Part shown: one piece after another, positions 30,088 through 38,785 of the stretch
Numbering within the stretch: position 1 is the stretch's first letter
Layout of the letters: every line of letters starts with the position of its first letter
Origin: an uncultured Alistipes sp.
Lineage (GTDB): Bacteria > Bacteroidota > Bacteroidia > Bacteroidales > Rikenellaceae
DNA: 44,069 nucleotides
Reading direction: 5' to 3'
Assembly: GCA_900541585.1 (NCBI GenBank)
Contig: UQKD01000026.1
Span: forward strand, 1-44,069
Notes under the pieces: generated by a model
Databases searched by the model: none
Told to the model about the DNA's origin: nothing
The model's input: only the letters and a program-made list of their open reading frames with translations
Position numbers and translations under genes: made by a program

Positions 30088-32145
30088 ATGCAAAAAAGTA
30101 TTCGGCTGGTCACCGGCCTCTACCTCAAACTGTCCCTGCTGACCGTCGCCGTCGGCCTCGTGCTGCGCGTCGTGCTGCTTTTCAACGAGCAGACCACCTC
30201 TCTCGCCTTCTCATTCGGCGAATGGTGCGAAGTCTTCCTGCTGGGCGCCGTGAACGATTTCTGCGCCGCGACGGCAGGATTCTTTTTCCTCTGGCTCTTC
30301 ATGTCGAGCGTTTCGCGCACCAAGTACAAAAAACCGTGGGGCTACATCCTCCTCGCCCTGCTCGTGGCGGCGTTCTGCTACGTGGCGTTCTTCAACACGA
30401 TCTTCGACGAATACGGAAGCGTCGCCCCGCGAATCGCACTCTATGTACTGGGCTACTGGGCCGGGAGTTTCGCCCTGCGGCTCTTCCTGCCCGGGTTCCG
30501 CAGCCACTGGACCACGGTGTGGTTCGCCCTCTTCATCGTCGTCTACGTCGGCGCCATCATCTTCAACGGCATCAGCGAATATTTCTTCTGGAGCGAATTC
30601 GGCGTCCGCTACAACTTCATCGCCGTCGACTACCTGGTCTACACCAACGAGGTGGTGGGCAACATCATGGAGTCCTACCCCGTCGTGCCGATGACGCTGG
30701 GCATCGTCGTCGTGACGCTGCTCGTGACGTGGTACCTCTTCCGCCACGAACTCGTGCAGACCGAATGCCTGAAAGGCTGGAGGTGGAAAGCCGTAATCGC
30801 CCCGGCCTACATTGCGGCGCTGTTCGCCGCGATCGGGCTGCTGAACTTCAACACCCGTTTCCAAGACAGCGACAACGTCTACGTCAACGAATTGCAGGCC
30901 AACGGACTCTACAAGTTCTACGACGCCTTCGTCAAGAACACGCTCGACTACGAACAGTTCTACCTCACGCGTCCCGAAGCCGAGGCCGAAGCCTTCGTGC
31001 ACGGGGTCTACCGAAGCACGGGCGACAACCTGCACGCCGTGCGCGCCGAAGGGGAGGAGATCCGCCGCAACATCGTGCTGATCACCATGGAGAGCATGAG
31101 CGCCTCGTACATGGAGCGGTTCGGCAACACGGAACGGATCACGCCCGTACTCGACTCGCTCTACAAACTGGGACTGGCGTTCGACCGCGTCTACGCCACG
31201 GGCAACCGCACGGTGCGCGGTCTGGAGGCCGTGACGCTTTCGCTGCCGCCCTGCCCGGGCCAGAGCATCATCAAGCGTCCGAACAACGCCGGAATGCACT
31301 CCACGGGCGCCCTGCTGCGCGACAAGGGGTACAACGTGACCTATTTCTACGGCGGCAACAGCTATTTCGACAACATGGAGACCTTCTTCTCGGGCAACGG
31401 ATACGAAATCGTCGACCAGAAATGCTACAGGCCCGAAGAGATCACCTTCGCCAACATCTGGGGCGTCTGCGACGAAGACGCCTACCGGAAGGTCATCCGC
31501 ACGCTCAACGAAGAGACCCGCAGCGGCAAGCCGTTCTTCGCCCACGTGATGACCGTCAGCAACCACCGTCCCTTCACCTACCCCGCCGGACGAATCCGCA
31601 TCCCCAACGACTCGAAGAGCCGCGCAGGAGGCGTGCTTTACAGCGACTATTCGCTGGGGCAGTTCTTCGCCGAAGCGGCCCGGCAGCCGTGGTTCGAAAA
31701 CACGATCTTCCTCGTCACAGCCGACCACTGCGCTTCGAGCGCCGGCCGCACCGAGATTCCGTTGCAGAAATACCACATTCCGGCGCTGATCCTCGCCCCC
31801 GGGCTTATCGAACCCGGAGTGGTCGACGGCATCGTCTCGCAGATCGACCTGATGCCTACCCTGCTGTCGCTGCTCAACATGAACTACGACTCGCATTTCT
31901 ACGGCCGCAGCATCTTCGACCCGGCATACACCAACCGCGCGTTCATCGCCACCTATCAGGACCTCGGCTACCTCGAAGGCGACACCTTCACGATCCTGTC
32001 GCCCGTACGCCGCTTCGAGCAGTACCGAGTGGTTCCCACCGAGGAGAATCCCCACCATCTCGAAGCGATGGAGCGCAAGGACTCCGCGCAGGTCGACCGC
32101 GCGATCGACTACTACCAGACCTCCTGCAAATGGAACAAGCGGTAG
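30088..32145 (+). CDS. LtaS-like phosphoglycerol transferase (sulfatase superfamily)
   Basis: A protein of 685 residues. Five N-terminal membrane spans (about 9-32, 50-72, 86-106, 146-162 and 200-217) and one near 236-253 precede an extracytoplasmic alkaline-phosphatase-type domain. Metal and catalytic residues are visible: E335 in ITMESMSASYME, T375 in ATGNRTVRGLEA (the position of the LtaS nucleophile), VMTVSNHRPFTYP and VTADHCASSAGR. Relatives move glycerol phosphate from phosphatidylglycerol, or phosphoethanolamine, onto envelope glycans. In a Gram-negative the product is likely a lipid- or glycan-decorating phospho-group, not lipoteichoic acid. It is monocistronic with a terminator. Confidence 0.88.
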   Translation: MQKSIRLVTGLYLKLSLLTVAVGLVLRVVLLFNEQTTSLAFSFGEWCEVFLLGAVNDFCAATAGFFFLWLFMSSVSRTKYKKPWGYILLALLVAAFCYVAFFNTIFDEYGSVAPRIALYVLGYWAGSFALRLFLPGFRSHWTTVWFALFIVVYVGAIIFNGISEYFFWSEFGVRYNFIAVDYLVYTNEVVGNIMESYPVVPMTLGIVVVTLLVTWYLFRHELVQTECLKGWRWKAVIAPAYIAALFAAIGLLNFNTRFQDSDNVYVNELQANGLYKFYDAFVKNTLDYEQFYLTRPEAEAEAFVHGVYRSTGDNLHAVRAEGEEIRRNIVLITMESMSASYMERFGNTERITPVLDSLYKLGLAFDRVYATGNRTVRGLEAVTLSLPPCPGQSIIKRPNNAGMHSTGALLRDKGYNVTYFYGGNSYFDNMETFFSGNGYEIVDQKCYRPEEITFANIWGVCDEDAYRKVIRTLNEETRSGKPFFAHVMTVSNHRPFTYPAGRIRIPNDSKSRAGGVLYSDYSLGQFFAEAARQPWFENTIFLVTADHCASSAGRTEIPLQKYHIPALILAPGLIEPGVVDGIVSQIDLMPTLLSLLNMNYDSHFYGRSIFDPAYTNRAFIATYQDLGYLEGDTFTILSPVRRFEQYRVVPTEENPHHLEAMERKDSAQVDRAIDYYQTSCKWNKR

Positions 32146-32163
32146 CGCTACGCCGCGGCACAA

Positions 32164-32198
32164 AAAAAACTGCGACCCTCACCGGGCCGCAGTTTTTT
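32164..32198. terminator. Bidirectional terminator between LtaS-like gene and the nuclease locus
   Basis: AAAAAACTGCG (32164-32174) is complementary to CGCAGTTTTTT (32188-32198), with a GGGCC-containing loop. A/T runs lie on both sides. Confidence 0.9.
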
Positions 32199-32215
32199 AT
32201 TGCTCAAACGCGGGA

Positions 32216-33445
32216 TCAGTCACCCTCGTAGTCGTCGCCGCCGTTCTTCACGGGAGGCGTCAGCGACGAGGCGGGCGTATTGGCCCTGATCCACTCCTCG
32301 GAAAGCAGCGACTCGGGCGGGAAGTCGAGGTCCTCGATACGGCTCACCGAAATCTGGTACTGCGCCCAGTCGTTCGAGCCACCCTGGAAATCGCTCTGCT
32401 TCGCATAGATGCCGTAGATGCCGAGCACCGTGCCCTCCGTGCCGTCCTTCGGGATGGGTTTCATGGCGAACTGGCTGTAACCGCTCGTACGGATGCCGTA
32501 AACGCCCGGGTCCGAAGTGTACTGCGCCGCATCGTTATAGCTCATCAGCACCGAACCGTACAGGCGGACGTTCTGCTCGCTGCTGTTGTAAGCCCAGCGA
32601 TACCATGCGCCGAAGATGGGCGTTCCCCAGTCGGTCACGATCCAACTCGGATAGGGATTCTCGTTCGAACCGCTCTTGAGGCCCGCAGGCGTCACGCCAT
32701 CCTGATTCTTAACACCCGCATAGCGGATCTTGATCTTGTTGAAACGCACCAGCCGGCCCAGATCGGCCTCGCCGAGCGACGTGTAGTTCGAAGCGTCGAC
32801 CTCCTTGATGTCCGAAGGCTCCAGCGTCGTGTATTCGCCGCGGAAGACATTCAGGGCGGCAACCTTCGGGTTGTCGAGGTTCGAGTTGGCGTAGTACTTG
32901 TGGTTGCCGGCCGTGTTGATGCCGTCCGAAGGAGCGCCTCCGATCGAAAGCATCATGCGGTAGTTACCCAGGTAGAGTCCGTCGAGACGCACGTAAACCC
33001 ACTGGCTCTTGATCGGCTTCGCCCCCAGGTCGAGCAGGAAATCGAGATAAAGACCGTTGTAGAGTTTCAACTCGATGCCGGCCGTACCGTCGTAGATATA
33101 GAGCGACTTGTAGATGTTGCCCTGCCGGTCGCTGCTGATCACCTTGCCCTTGATGTAGTAGTTAGCAGCCTCGGGCCAGCCCGACATGCCTTCGAACTTG
33201 GTCTCCTCGGAGGTGAGGGTTCCGAACTTGAGGGTCTTGGTCGTGGCGAAATTGTCGTTGGTTCCCGTATTGGAGATCGGGCCGAACTTCTCCTTCACCT
33301 CCTTGATGGATACCGGTTTAAGCCCCATTGCGGCCATATCGTCGGCCGTATAGAGCTTCAGCGGAGCCGGAGTTTCGAAATCGTTGTAGCAGCTCACGGC
33401 CACGAGGCCGATCAAAACCGCCAATGTTATTTTAAGACTTTTCAT
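32216..33445 (-). CDS. DUF5689 surface lipoprotein, last gene of the nuclease locus
   Basis: A protein of 409 residues. The signal peptide MKSLKITLAVLIGLVAVSC ends at lipobox Cys19. The DUF5689 domain (about 85-290) includes YYIKGKVISSDRQGNIYKSLYIYDGTAGIELKL, an OB-fold-like pattern ('G.V.S.D..GN.YK...I.D'). The C-terminal part has WAQYQISVSRIEDLDF and a short acidic tail. DUF5689 lipoproteins are usually encoded beside TonB receptors in Bacteroidota, and this one begins 18 bp after such a receptor. It may occupy the SusD-like place at the outer face. Binding of nucleic acid is inferred from the fold and the neighbours. Confidence 0.88.
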   Translation of the reverse strand: MKSLKITLAVLIGLVAVSCYNDFETPAPLKLYTADDMAAMGLKPVSIKEVKEKFGPISNTGTNDNFATTKTLKFGTLTSEETKFEGMSGWPEAANYYIKGKVISSDRQGNIYKSLYIYDGTAGIELKLYNGLYLDFLLDLGAKPIKSQWVYVRLDGLYLGNYRMMLSIGGAPSDGINTAGNHKYYANSNLDNPKVAALNVFRGEYTTLEPSDIKEVDASNYTSLGEADLGRLVRFNKIKIRYAGVKNQDGVTPAGLKSGSNENPYPSWIVTDWGTPIFGAWYRWAYNSSEQNVRLYGSVLMSYNDAAQYTSDPGVYGIRTSGYSQFAMKPIPKDGTEGTVLGIYGIYAKQSDFQGGSNDWAQYQISVSRIEDLDFPPESLLSEEWIRANTPASSLTPPVKNGGDDYEGD

Positions 33446-33463
33446 AAATTGTTCTTTGCGCGA

Positions 33464-36295
33464 TTAGAAACGGAAATAGACATTCAGGTAGTAGGTCGTA
33501 CCGAACAGGTAGAAATACTTCGACGGGAAGCGGCCGTAAATCTGCTCGCCGCCGTTGCCCCGGACCTTGCTCATACGCATCTGCTCGTAACCGCCCGTGC
33601 GGATGTCCTGATCGTTGAGGATGTTCTTCACCTCCAGGCTGAAACCGAGCATGTAGATGCGGTGGATATACCAGTTCTTGCCCACATTGGCGCTCAGCGT
33701 ATACACACCGTCGAACTTCTCCTGCTTGCGTATGGTCTTGATGGCGCTAATGGCGGTCGCCTGCTGCTCGGGAGTCGCCGTGCCGGAAGTCAGCACGTTC
33801 GCATAGTACTTCACGGCCGTAGCGGTGCGGTACATCGGGTTCATCGAGAGGTAGAGGTTGTCGTAATAGTTGAAGTTCACGCCGGCAAACCAGTTACGCG
33901 GTCCGCGGTAATCGAGGCCGACGTTGAAAGCCAGCTGCGGTGAACTCTCCACGTGGTAACCGTCCCAGTTGACCCGGTCCTTCAGGACGATCTTGTCGAT
34001 GTTGTCGACCGTCTGCACGAAGTCGGGATTCGAGGTGTAGGTGTAATCGCCCCAGCTCAAGGCACCCACGACCGAGAGGCCGTTCCATACGGGAACCGAA
34101 AGACCCAGTTCGACGCCGTAGTGGCGCTTGTCGATGCCGCTCATCGCGAAGTTGGTGAACGAGCCGCGGCTATCGTCGTAGAACGAAATCACCTTCGACT
34201 GGTCCTCGATCGTCGTGTAGTAACCCGAAAGGCGGGCCTTCACGTAAGGCAGGTTGAGGTTATAGGTGAGATCGGCGGCGAAAACCTTCTCGGCCTTCAG
34301 GCCCGGCGTGGTCGTATTGCGCGTACGGGGCGATACGAAGGCCGTCGCGAACTTGGGCGCCTGCTGCATGTAGGCCACATTGGCCTCGAGCGAATGCGCT
34401 CCCGAGAACTTGTAGCCCAGCGAGAGTTTCGCATCGTAGGTCAGGTAGTCGAGTTTCTTCGAGTCGCCCTTCGAATTGTCGGGGAACAGGCCCTTGCGCC
34501 ACATGCCCTCGCGGTACATGTTCGAGTAGCCGACCGATCCGGCGACACCCAGCGAGAACCCGCCGATACCCCACGTATAGTTGGCCCAGGCGTTGGTTTC
34601 GAGCAGGTGCGCCCGGTAGTAGTAGCCGTATTTGTCACCCACGCGGGCGATGCGGGCGTGGCCCGTGGCCCAGTAGTAATCCAGGTCGTTCTGTGCGGCC
34701 GTCTCGCTGGCCATGTCGCGGTCGGCGAATTTGTCGATGTCGTACCAGTAGTCGCCGCCCATCAGGTCCTTGACCTGCGAATAGTAGTTCGTGCGGTTCA
34801 CGCGCAGGTTCACGCCGCCGACGATACGCATGTTGTTGCGCATGTTGTGCTCGACGTTGGCCGCGAGGTTATAATCGAGCTGGTCGGTGTGACGCTCCTC
34901 GATCATGTAGTTCGAACGGTATTGGTCGCCCATCAGTTTGGCGATCTTGGATTCCGTTTCGATGAAGTGGTTCCGGTCATAGAGCTGGTCGTAATCGATC
35001 AGACCGTCCCATACGCTTCCCGATATGATAGCATCCCGGTCGTAGAAATAGATCGTCTCGCCGGAGGTGATGCCCGGCACGATCTGCGTCTGATCCGACA
35101 GCGGCATATTGCGGTAGTAGTCGCCGCGGGGATCGGGACCGCCGTTCCACGTCAGGGCCGAATAGCCGTTCTTGCCGAAACGCAGCGACGTGGCGGCGTT
35201 CAGGCGCGTGTTGCCCGACATGTCCCACGTGTAGTTCAGCATCACGATCGGCTCGTGGGTGTTACGCACGCGCGAGTTGCGGAGCTTGCCGGCCTGGTAA
35301 CCCACATTGGGGTTGTAGTAATTGTTGCCGAACAGGGCGTAAGCCTCGTCGGTCGCAGCCTGCTGCGCACCGCGCTCCGAAGGCGAGGCCAACAGCGTCA
35401 GCGCGAGGCGGTGGTTCTGTCCGAAAAGTTTCTCGGCCGATGCGAAATAGGAATAGGAATTGTAGTAAACGCCGTCCACATAGCCGTTGCCGCCCTGGCG
35501 GGTCCCCACCGAGAAGGCGTACGACCAGCCGTTATCCAACTGTCCCGAGCCGTAGGAAACCATCGCACGGAAACGGTACATCTGATTGCCGTTCGAAACG
35601 CTCACGCGGAATCCCTTGCGCATCTGCGAGGCGCGGGCGTTGACGTTGGTCATGCCGCCGATGCCGCCGATGCCGAAATCCGACGCTTCGAGTCCCGTGT
35701 AGTTCTCCTGGTTACGCGTCGCGTCGTTCAGTCCGCTCCACAGCGACCAGGGACCGTAGCCCGTCATGGCGTCGTTGAAGCGGATGCCGTTCAGGTAGAT
35801 GTCCGAGTACTGCGAATCGTAGCCGCGGACGTTGAAGCGCATCTCGCTGAAACGGTACGACGCGATGTTGTTGAAGAGGTCCTTCGACGACGAGAGCGAC
35901 GAAGGCAGCGCCTGCGTGTCCGACGACGACGAGTCGCTGTCGAATTCGGCGAAAACGGCGTCGTCCAGAACCGTGCCAGGACCCGACGGCACGATGATCA
36001 CCGACTTGAGGTCCTGCACATGCTCATCGCCCACGCGGACCATCAGGTTGAGGTCCTCGAAGTCGGGCGTGGAAAAGAGCACCGTGTAGCTGCCGGCGGG
36101 AAGATTCTCGAAGATGAAGTTGCCGTCCTTGTCGGTCGTGGCCGTCAGACCCAGCGATTCGATCTTCACCTGTACATTGCTCAGGGCCACGCGACCGTTG
36201 CGCGAAACCACCTTACCGCGGATGCCTCCGTCCTGCGCATAGGACGTGAAGGTCACGGCGGCGAGCATCAGAATAAGTAGAACTTTGAGTTTCAT
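33464..36295 (-). CDS. TonB-dependent outer-membrane receptor of the nuclease locus
   Basis: A protein of 943 residues. The signal peptide MKLKVLLILMLAAVTFTSYAQ is followed by a carboxypeptidase-regulatory-like domain (about 22-105: GGIRGKVVSRNGRVALSNV, then DKDGNFIFENLPAGSYTV). A plug domain (about 140-250) has SSKDLFNNIASYRFSEMRFNVRGYD and DIYLNGIRFND. The rest is a 22-strand barrel of Tyr/Asn-rich strands ending YLNVYFRF. It imports an outer-membrane substrate with TonB energy. No SusD gene is adjacent; a DUF5689 lipoprotein follows at 18 bp and an EEP nuclease gene precedes at 18 bp, so the substrate is probably nucleic-acid-derived. Confidence 0.94.
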   Translation of the reverse strand: MKLKVLLILMLAAVTFTSYAQDGGIRGKVVSRNGRVALSNVQVKIESLGLTATTDKDGNFIFENLPAGSYTVLFSTPDFEDLNLMVRVGDEHVQDLKSVIIVPSGPGTVLDDAVFAEFDSDSSSSDTQALPSSLSSSKDLFNNIASYRFSEMRFNVRGYDSQYSDIYLNGIRFNDAMTGYGPWSLWSGLNDATRNQENYTGLEASDFGIGGIGGMTNVNARASQMRKGFRVSVSNGNQMYRFRAMVSYGSGQLDNGWSYAFSVGTRQGGNGYVDGVYYNSYSYFASAEKLFGQNHRLALTLLASPSERGAQQAATDEAYALFGNNYYNPNVGYQAGKLRNSRVRNTHEPIVMLNYTWDMSGNTRLNAATSLRFGKNGYSALTWNGGPDPRGDYYRNMPLSDQTQIVPGITSGETIYFYDRDAIISGSVWDGLIDYDQLYDRNHFIETESKIAKLMGDQYRSNYMIEERHTDQLDYNLAANVEHNMRNNMRIVGGVNLRVNRTNYYSQVKDLMGGDYWYDIDKFADRDMASETAAQNDLDYYWATGHARIARVGDKYGYYYRAHLLETNAWANYTWGIGGFSLGVAGSVGYSNMYREGMWRKGLFPDNSKGDSKKLDYLTYDAKLSLGYKFSGAHSLEANVAYMQQAPKFATAFVSPRTRNTTTPGLKAEKVFAADLTYNLNLPYVKARLSGYYTTIEDQSKVISFYDDSRGSFTNFAMSGIDKRHYGVELGLSVPVWNGLSVVGALSWGDYTYTSNPDFVQTVDNIDKIVLKDRVNWDGYHVESSPQLAFNVGLDYRGPRNWFAGVNFNYYDNLYLSMNPMYRTATAVKYYANVLTSGTATPEQQATAISAIKTIRKQEKFDGVYTLSANVGKNWYIHRIYMLGFSLEVKNILNDQDIRTGGYEQMRMSKVRGNGGEQIYGRFPSKYFYLFGTTYYLNVYFRF

Positions 36296-36313
36296 ACAAA
36301 TATTTTAGAGTGT

Positions 36314-37348
36314 TTATTTGGCGATGTAGATATATACGGGGAAGTGGTCGCTGAAACCGCCCTGGAAATCGTTGCCCACGAACGTACGCAGCGGATAACC
36401 CTTGTACTGACCCTCCTTCTGGATCATGTAGGGACGGCGGAAGATGCCTCCGTAGAATTTCGAGTTGCCGACGGGCTGGATTTTCAGACTGCCCGTGGAA
36501 CCGGTGGCGAGGTTTTCCGAAACGATGATATTGTCGAACAGGTTCCACTCGTCGCGGTAAGCCAGCGTGCCGTAACCGGCCTTCAGCAGGCTGATGAAGG
36601 GGTTGAACATGTCGCCCTTGCCGACCTCCTTGATCTTGCCCTTGGCGTTCAGCCCCTCGACGATGCTGTCATCCGTGGCGTCGTCGTTCAGGTCGCCCAT
36701 GATGACCACCTTCGTGGCCGGGTTGGCGGCGGTCACCGAGTCGACGATGTGCTTCACCTGCTTGGCAGCTGCCAGACGCTTGGGAGCCGAAGCCTCCTTG
36801 CCGCCCAGACGCGAAGGCCAGTGGCTCACGAGGAAGAAGAACGGCTCGTTGTCGATCGTACCCCACATCGTGACGAAATCACGCGTCTTGAAGTTCGGCA
36901 GTTCGGGCATCTTGAACGGAATGGCGGCGCTGCCCTCCAGTTTGAAAACGTCGGGACGGTAGTAGAACGCCACGTCGACACCGCGAGCGTCGGGCGAGTC
37001 GTAATGCACGATGCGGTAGTTGCCGTGCGCGAGTTTGGGCTGCGCGATCACGTCCTCCATCACCGAGCGGTTCTCGATCTCCGAAACTCCGATCACGACG
37101 GGAAAATCCTTGTCCTCGGCAGCGATGTCGAACAGCACGCGTTCGAGGTTCCCGATTTTTTTGGTGTACTTGGCCGTGTTCCACTTTTTAGGCCCTTCGG
37201 GTGTGAACTCCTCATCGAGCATACCGGGGTCGTGGATGGTGTCGAACAGGTTCTCGAAGTTGTAGAAGACCACTTTGTAGGGCTTCTGCGCGAAGCATGC
37301 CACCGCGATCAGCGAGGCAAACAGTCCTGTCAAAAAGATTCTCTTCAT
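36314..37348 (-). CDS. Exported endonuclease/exonuclease/phosphatase-family protein
   Basis: A protein of 344 residues. The signal peptide MKRIFLTGLFASLIAVACFAQ is cleaved at AQ; VAC may instead be a lipobox with Cys18. The EEP fold motifs are in order: FYNFENLFD (metal-site Asn and Glu), VIGVSEIENR (catalytic Glu), HYDSPDARGVDVAFYYR, FLVSHWPSR (His), VIMGDLNDDATDD (Asp/Asn) and GFSDHFPVYIYI (Asp/His). The family includes DNase I-like nucleases and inositol phosphatases. Here an envelope nuclease or nucleotide phosphatase is more likely, because a second nuclease gene lies 38 bp upstream and a TonB receptor 18 bp downstream. Confidence 0.92.
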   Translation of the reverse strand: MKRIFLTGLFASLIAVACFAQKPYKVVFYNFENLFDTIHDPGMLDEEFTPEGPKKWNTAKYTKKIGNLERVLFDIAAEDKDFPVVIGVSEIENRSVMEDVIAQPKLAHGNYRIVHYDSPDARGVDVAFYYRPDVFKLEGSAAIPFKMPELPNFKTRDFVTMWGTIDNEPFFFLVSHWPSRLGGKEASAPKRLAAAKQVKHIVDSVTAANPATKVVIMGDLNDDATDDSIVEGLNAKGKIKEVGKGDMFNPFISLLKAGYGTLAYRDEWNLFDNIIVSENLATGSTGSLKIQPVGNSKFYGGIFRRPYMIQKEGQYKGYPLRTFVGNDFQGGFSDHFPVYIYIAK

Positions 37349-37386
37349 AAACGTTTTTTGTTGTTAAGGTTCAATCCGGTTATCTG

Positions 37387-38673
37387 CTAATTCCAGTCGG
37401 AATAATTGTAATTGCCCTTCACCTCGTCGGCGACGGCCGGATCGAGGTTGCGGAAAAACGTGAAGCCCGTCAGCGTTTCGATCTCCTTCACCGAGCAGGC
37501 AGCATCCTTCAACTCGGTATTCTCGCTCGACGAGGCGTTGTCGAACACGAAAGCGATGGCTTTCAGTTCGCTGGCCGGAAGTTCCGAAACCGACTTGTTC
37601 TGGTTGCCGCGCTGACGCAGCAACACCTTCCAGCACTTGTCCGGCACGGCGACACGGATCGATCCGCCCACGTTGGTATTGGACATGGTCTTATAGGAGT
37701 TCGAGAAATAGGTTCCCGTCACCACATAAAGCGTGTCGTATTTCTGCAAACCGCCCCACGAACGCACCTTGCCTTCGAGGGTCGCCCAGCTTCCGCTGTT
37801 GAAAGAGCCGTTCTGGGGCATCATGTTCGTGGCGAAGAAGGTCTGCGCATTGGTCTCCCACGTACTGTAACGCGACGCCGAAGGCAGCATGTGCCCGCGC
37901 TGGTAACCCGAAAAATAGTTGACCACGTTCGCCTGGTCTCGCTCGGGAATGGCCGGTTCGAAAATCTTCGTGCCCGTCTGCCGGTAATACGGCTTCGAGG
38001 AGGTGTATTCCGTCGCCCAGTCGTCGTAGGCCCACGCGTCGGTACGCCCCTGCGTACCCGGACCGGTCTGGTAGGTGCGGCTCGACGTATAATCGCGGTA
38101 GATCGGATAGGCCACCCAATGCGAAACGTGTTTCGCGCGGTCGTAGCAGACCGAATAACTCCGCACGTATTTCCCGCTGACAAGCGTTGTATAGTATGTT
38201 TTATAGGTATAATCCTCGTTTTCGAGATATTCCGGCTGCTCACCCCAGGCGCGGTCGTAACCGAACGAGGTATTCGCCGCCTTCTGCGTCAGCGTCAGGG
38301 AGGTGGAATAACCGTTGGTATAGGTTACGTCGATCGTGGCTTTGCGATCGGCGTCGGAACTGTTTTGTTTCAAATAGAGGTACACCGGGTCGCCAACGTT
38401 TCCGCCGACGGAAGATACCTGCTTATTCAAATCGAACGAACACCACTCCGTATCCCCGCCCTGCGAGACGATCTGCGCCTCGAAGGTGATGCCCGAAGGA
38501 CCCTGGGTCGAAATCCGGTTCGTTGTGGTTGAACTGCTCACGGTCTCTGCAACGAGCGTCGCGAGGGACTCCTTGTCGCCCCCGTCTTCCTTGTCGCCGC
38601 ATCCCGCAAACAGGACAAGCATCGCCGACATCGTCACGAGCAGCGCGCCTATCTGTTTAATTTTCAGCATCAT
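37387..38673 (-). CDS. DNA/RNA non-specific endonuclease lipoprotein with BACON-like N-domain
   Basis: A protein of 428 residues. The signal peptide ends in LVLFAGC, lipid acceptor Cys25. A BACON-like domain fills about 45-132 and ends in SLTLTQKAA. The beta-beta-alpha-metal nuclease domain (about 165-425) has the active site NYFSGYQRGHMLPSASR, with H261 as general base. The usual Asp of DRGH is Gln258 here. The Mg-binding Asn is in TNMMPQNGSFNSGSWATLE. An enzyme of the NUC1 group cuts DNA and RNA, single- or double-stranded. It should sit on a lipid anchor at the outer membrane. A hairpin lies between it and the upstream lipoprotein gene. Confidence 0.92.
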   Translation of the reverse strand: MMLKIKQIGALLVTMSAMLVLFAGCGDKEDGGDKESLATLVAETVSSSTTTNRISTQGPSGITFEAQIVSQGGDTEWCSFDLNKQVSSVGGNVGDPVYLYLKQNSSDADRKATIDVTYTNGYSTSLTLTQKAANTSFGYDRAWGEQPEYLENEDYTYKTYYTTLVSGKYVRSYSVCYDRAKHVSHWVAYPIYRDYTSSRTYQTGPGTQGRTDAWAYDDWATEYTSSKPYYRQTGTKIFEPAIPERDQANVVNYFSGYQRGHMLPSASRYSTWETNAQTFFATNMMPQNGSFNSGSWATLEGKVRSWGGLQKYDTLYVVTGTYFSNSYKTMSNTNVGGSIRVAVPDKCWKVLLRQRGNQNKSVSELPASELKAIAFVFDNASSSENTELKDAACSVKEIETLTGFTFFRNLDPAVADEVKGNYNYSDWN

Positions 38674-38715
38674 TCAAAATAAAGTATAACATTTGGTCCG
38701 CAGACCCATTTAGAA

Positions 38716-38760
38716 ACCAAACTCTTGACGGGGTGTTATCCCCGCCAAGAGTGGTTGGTT
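38716..38760 (-). terminator. Long hairpin between the BACON lipoprotein and nuclease genes
   Basis: AACCAAACTCTTGACGGGG (38716-38734) and CCCCGCCAAGAGTGGTTGGTT (38740-38760) pair with two unpaired bases, loop TGTTAT. No clear T-run follows on the minus strand. A partial terminator, or a 3' stabiliser for the upstream cistron, would lower the nuclease relative to the lipoprotein. Confidence 0.6.
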
Positions 38761-38785
38761 TTACAAGTCGGTTTCCTCGACTAAT

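Noticed and set aside
33953..36280. 775-codon plus frame opposite the TonB receptor
   Set aside because: Same effect; no signal, domain or promoter, while the minus frame is a complete receptor.
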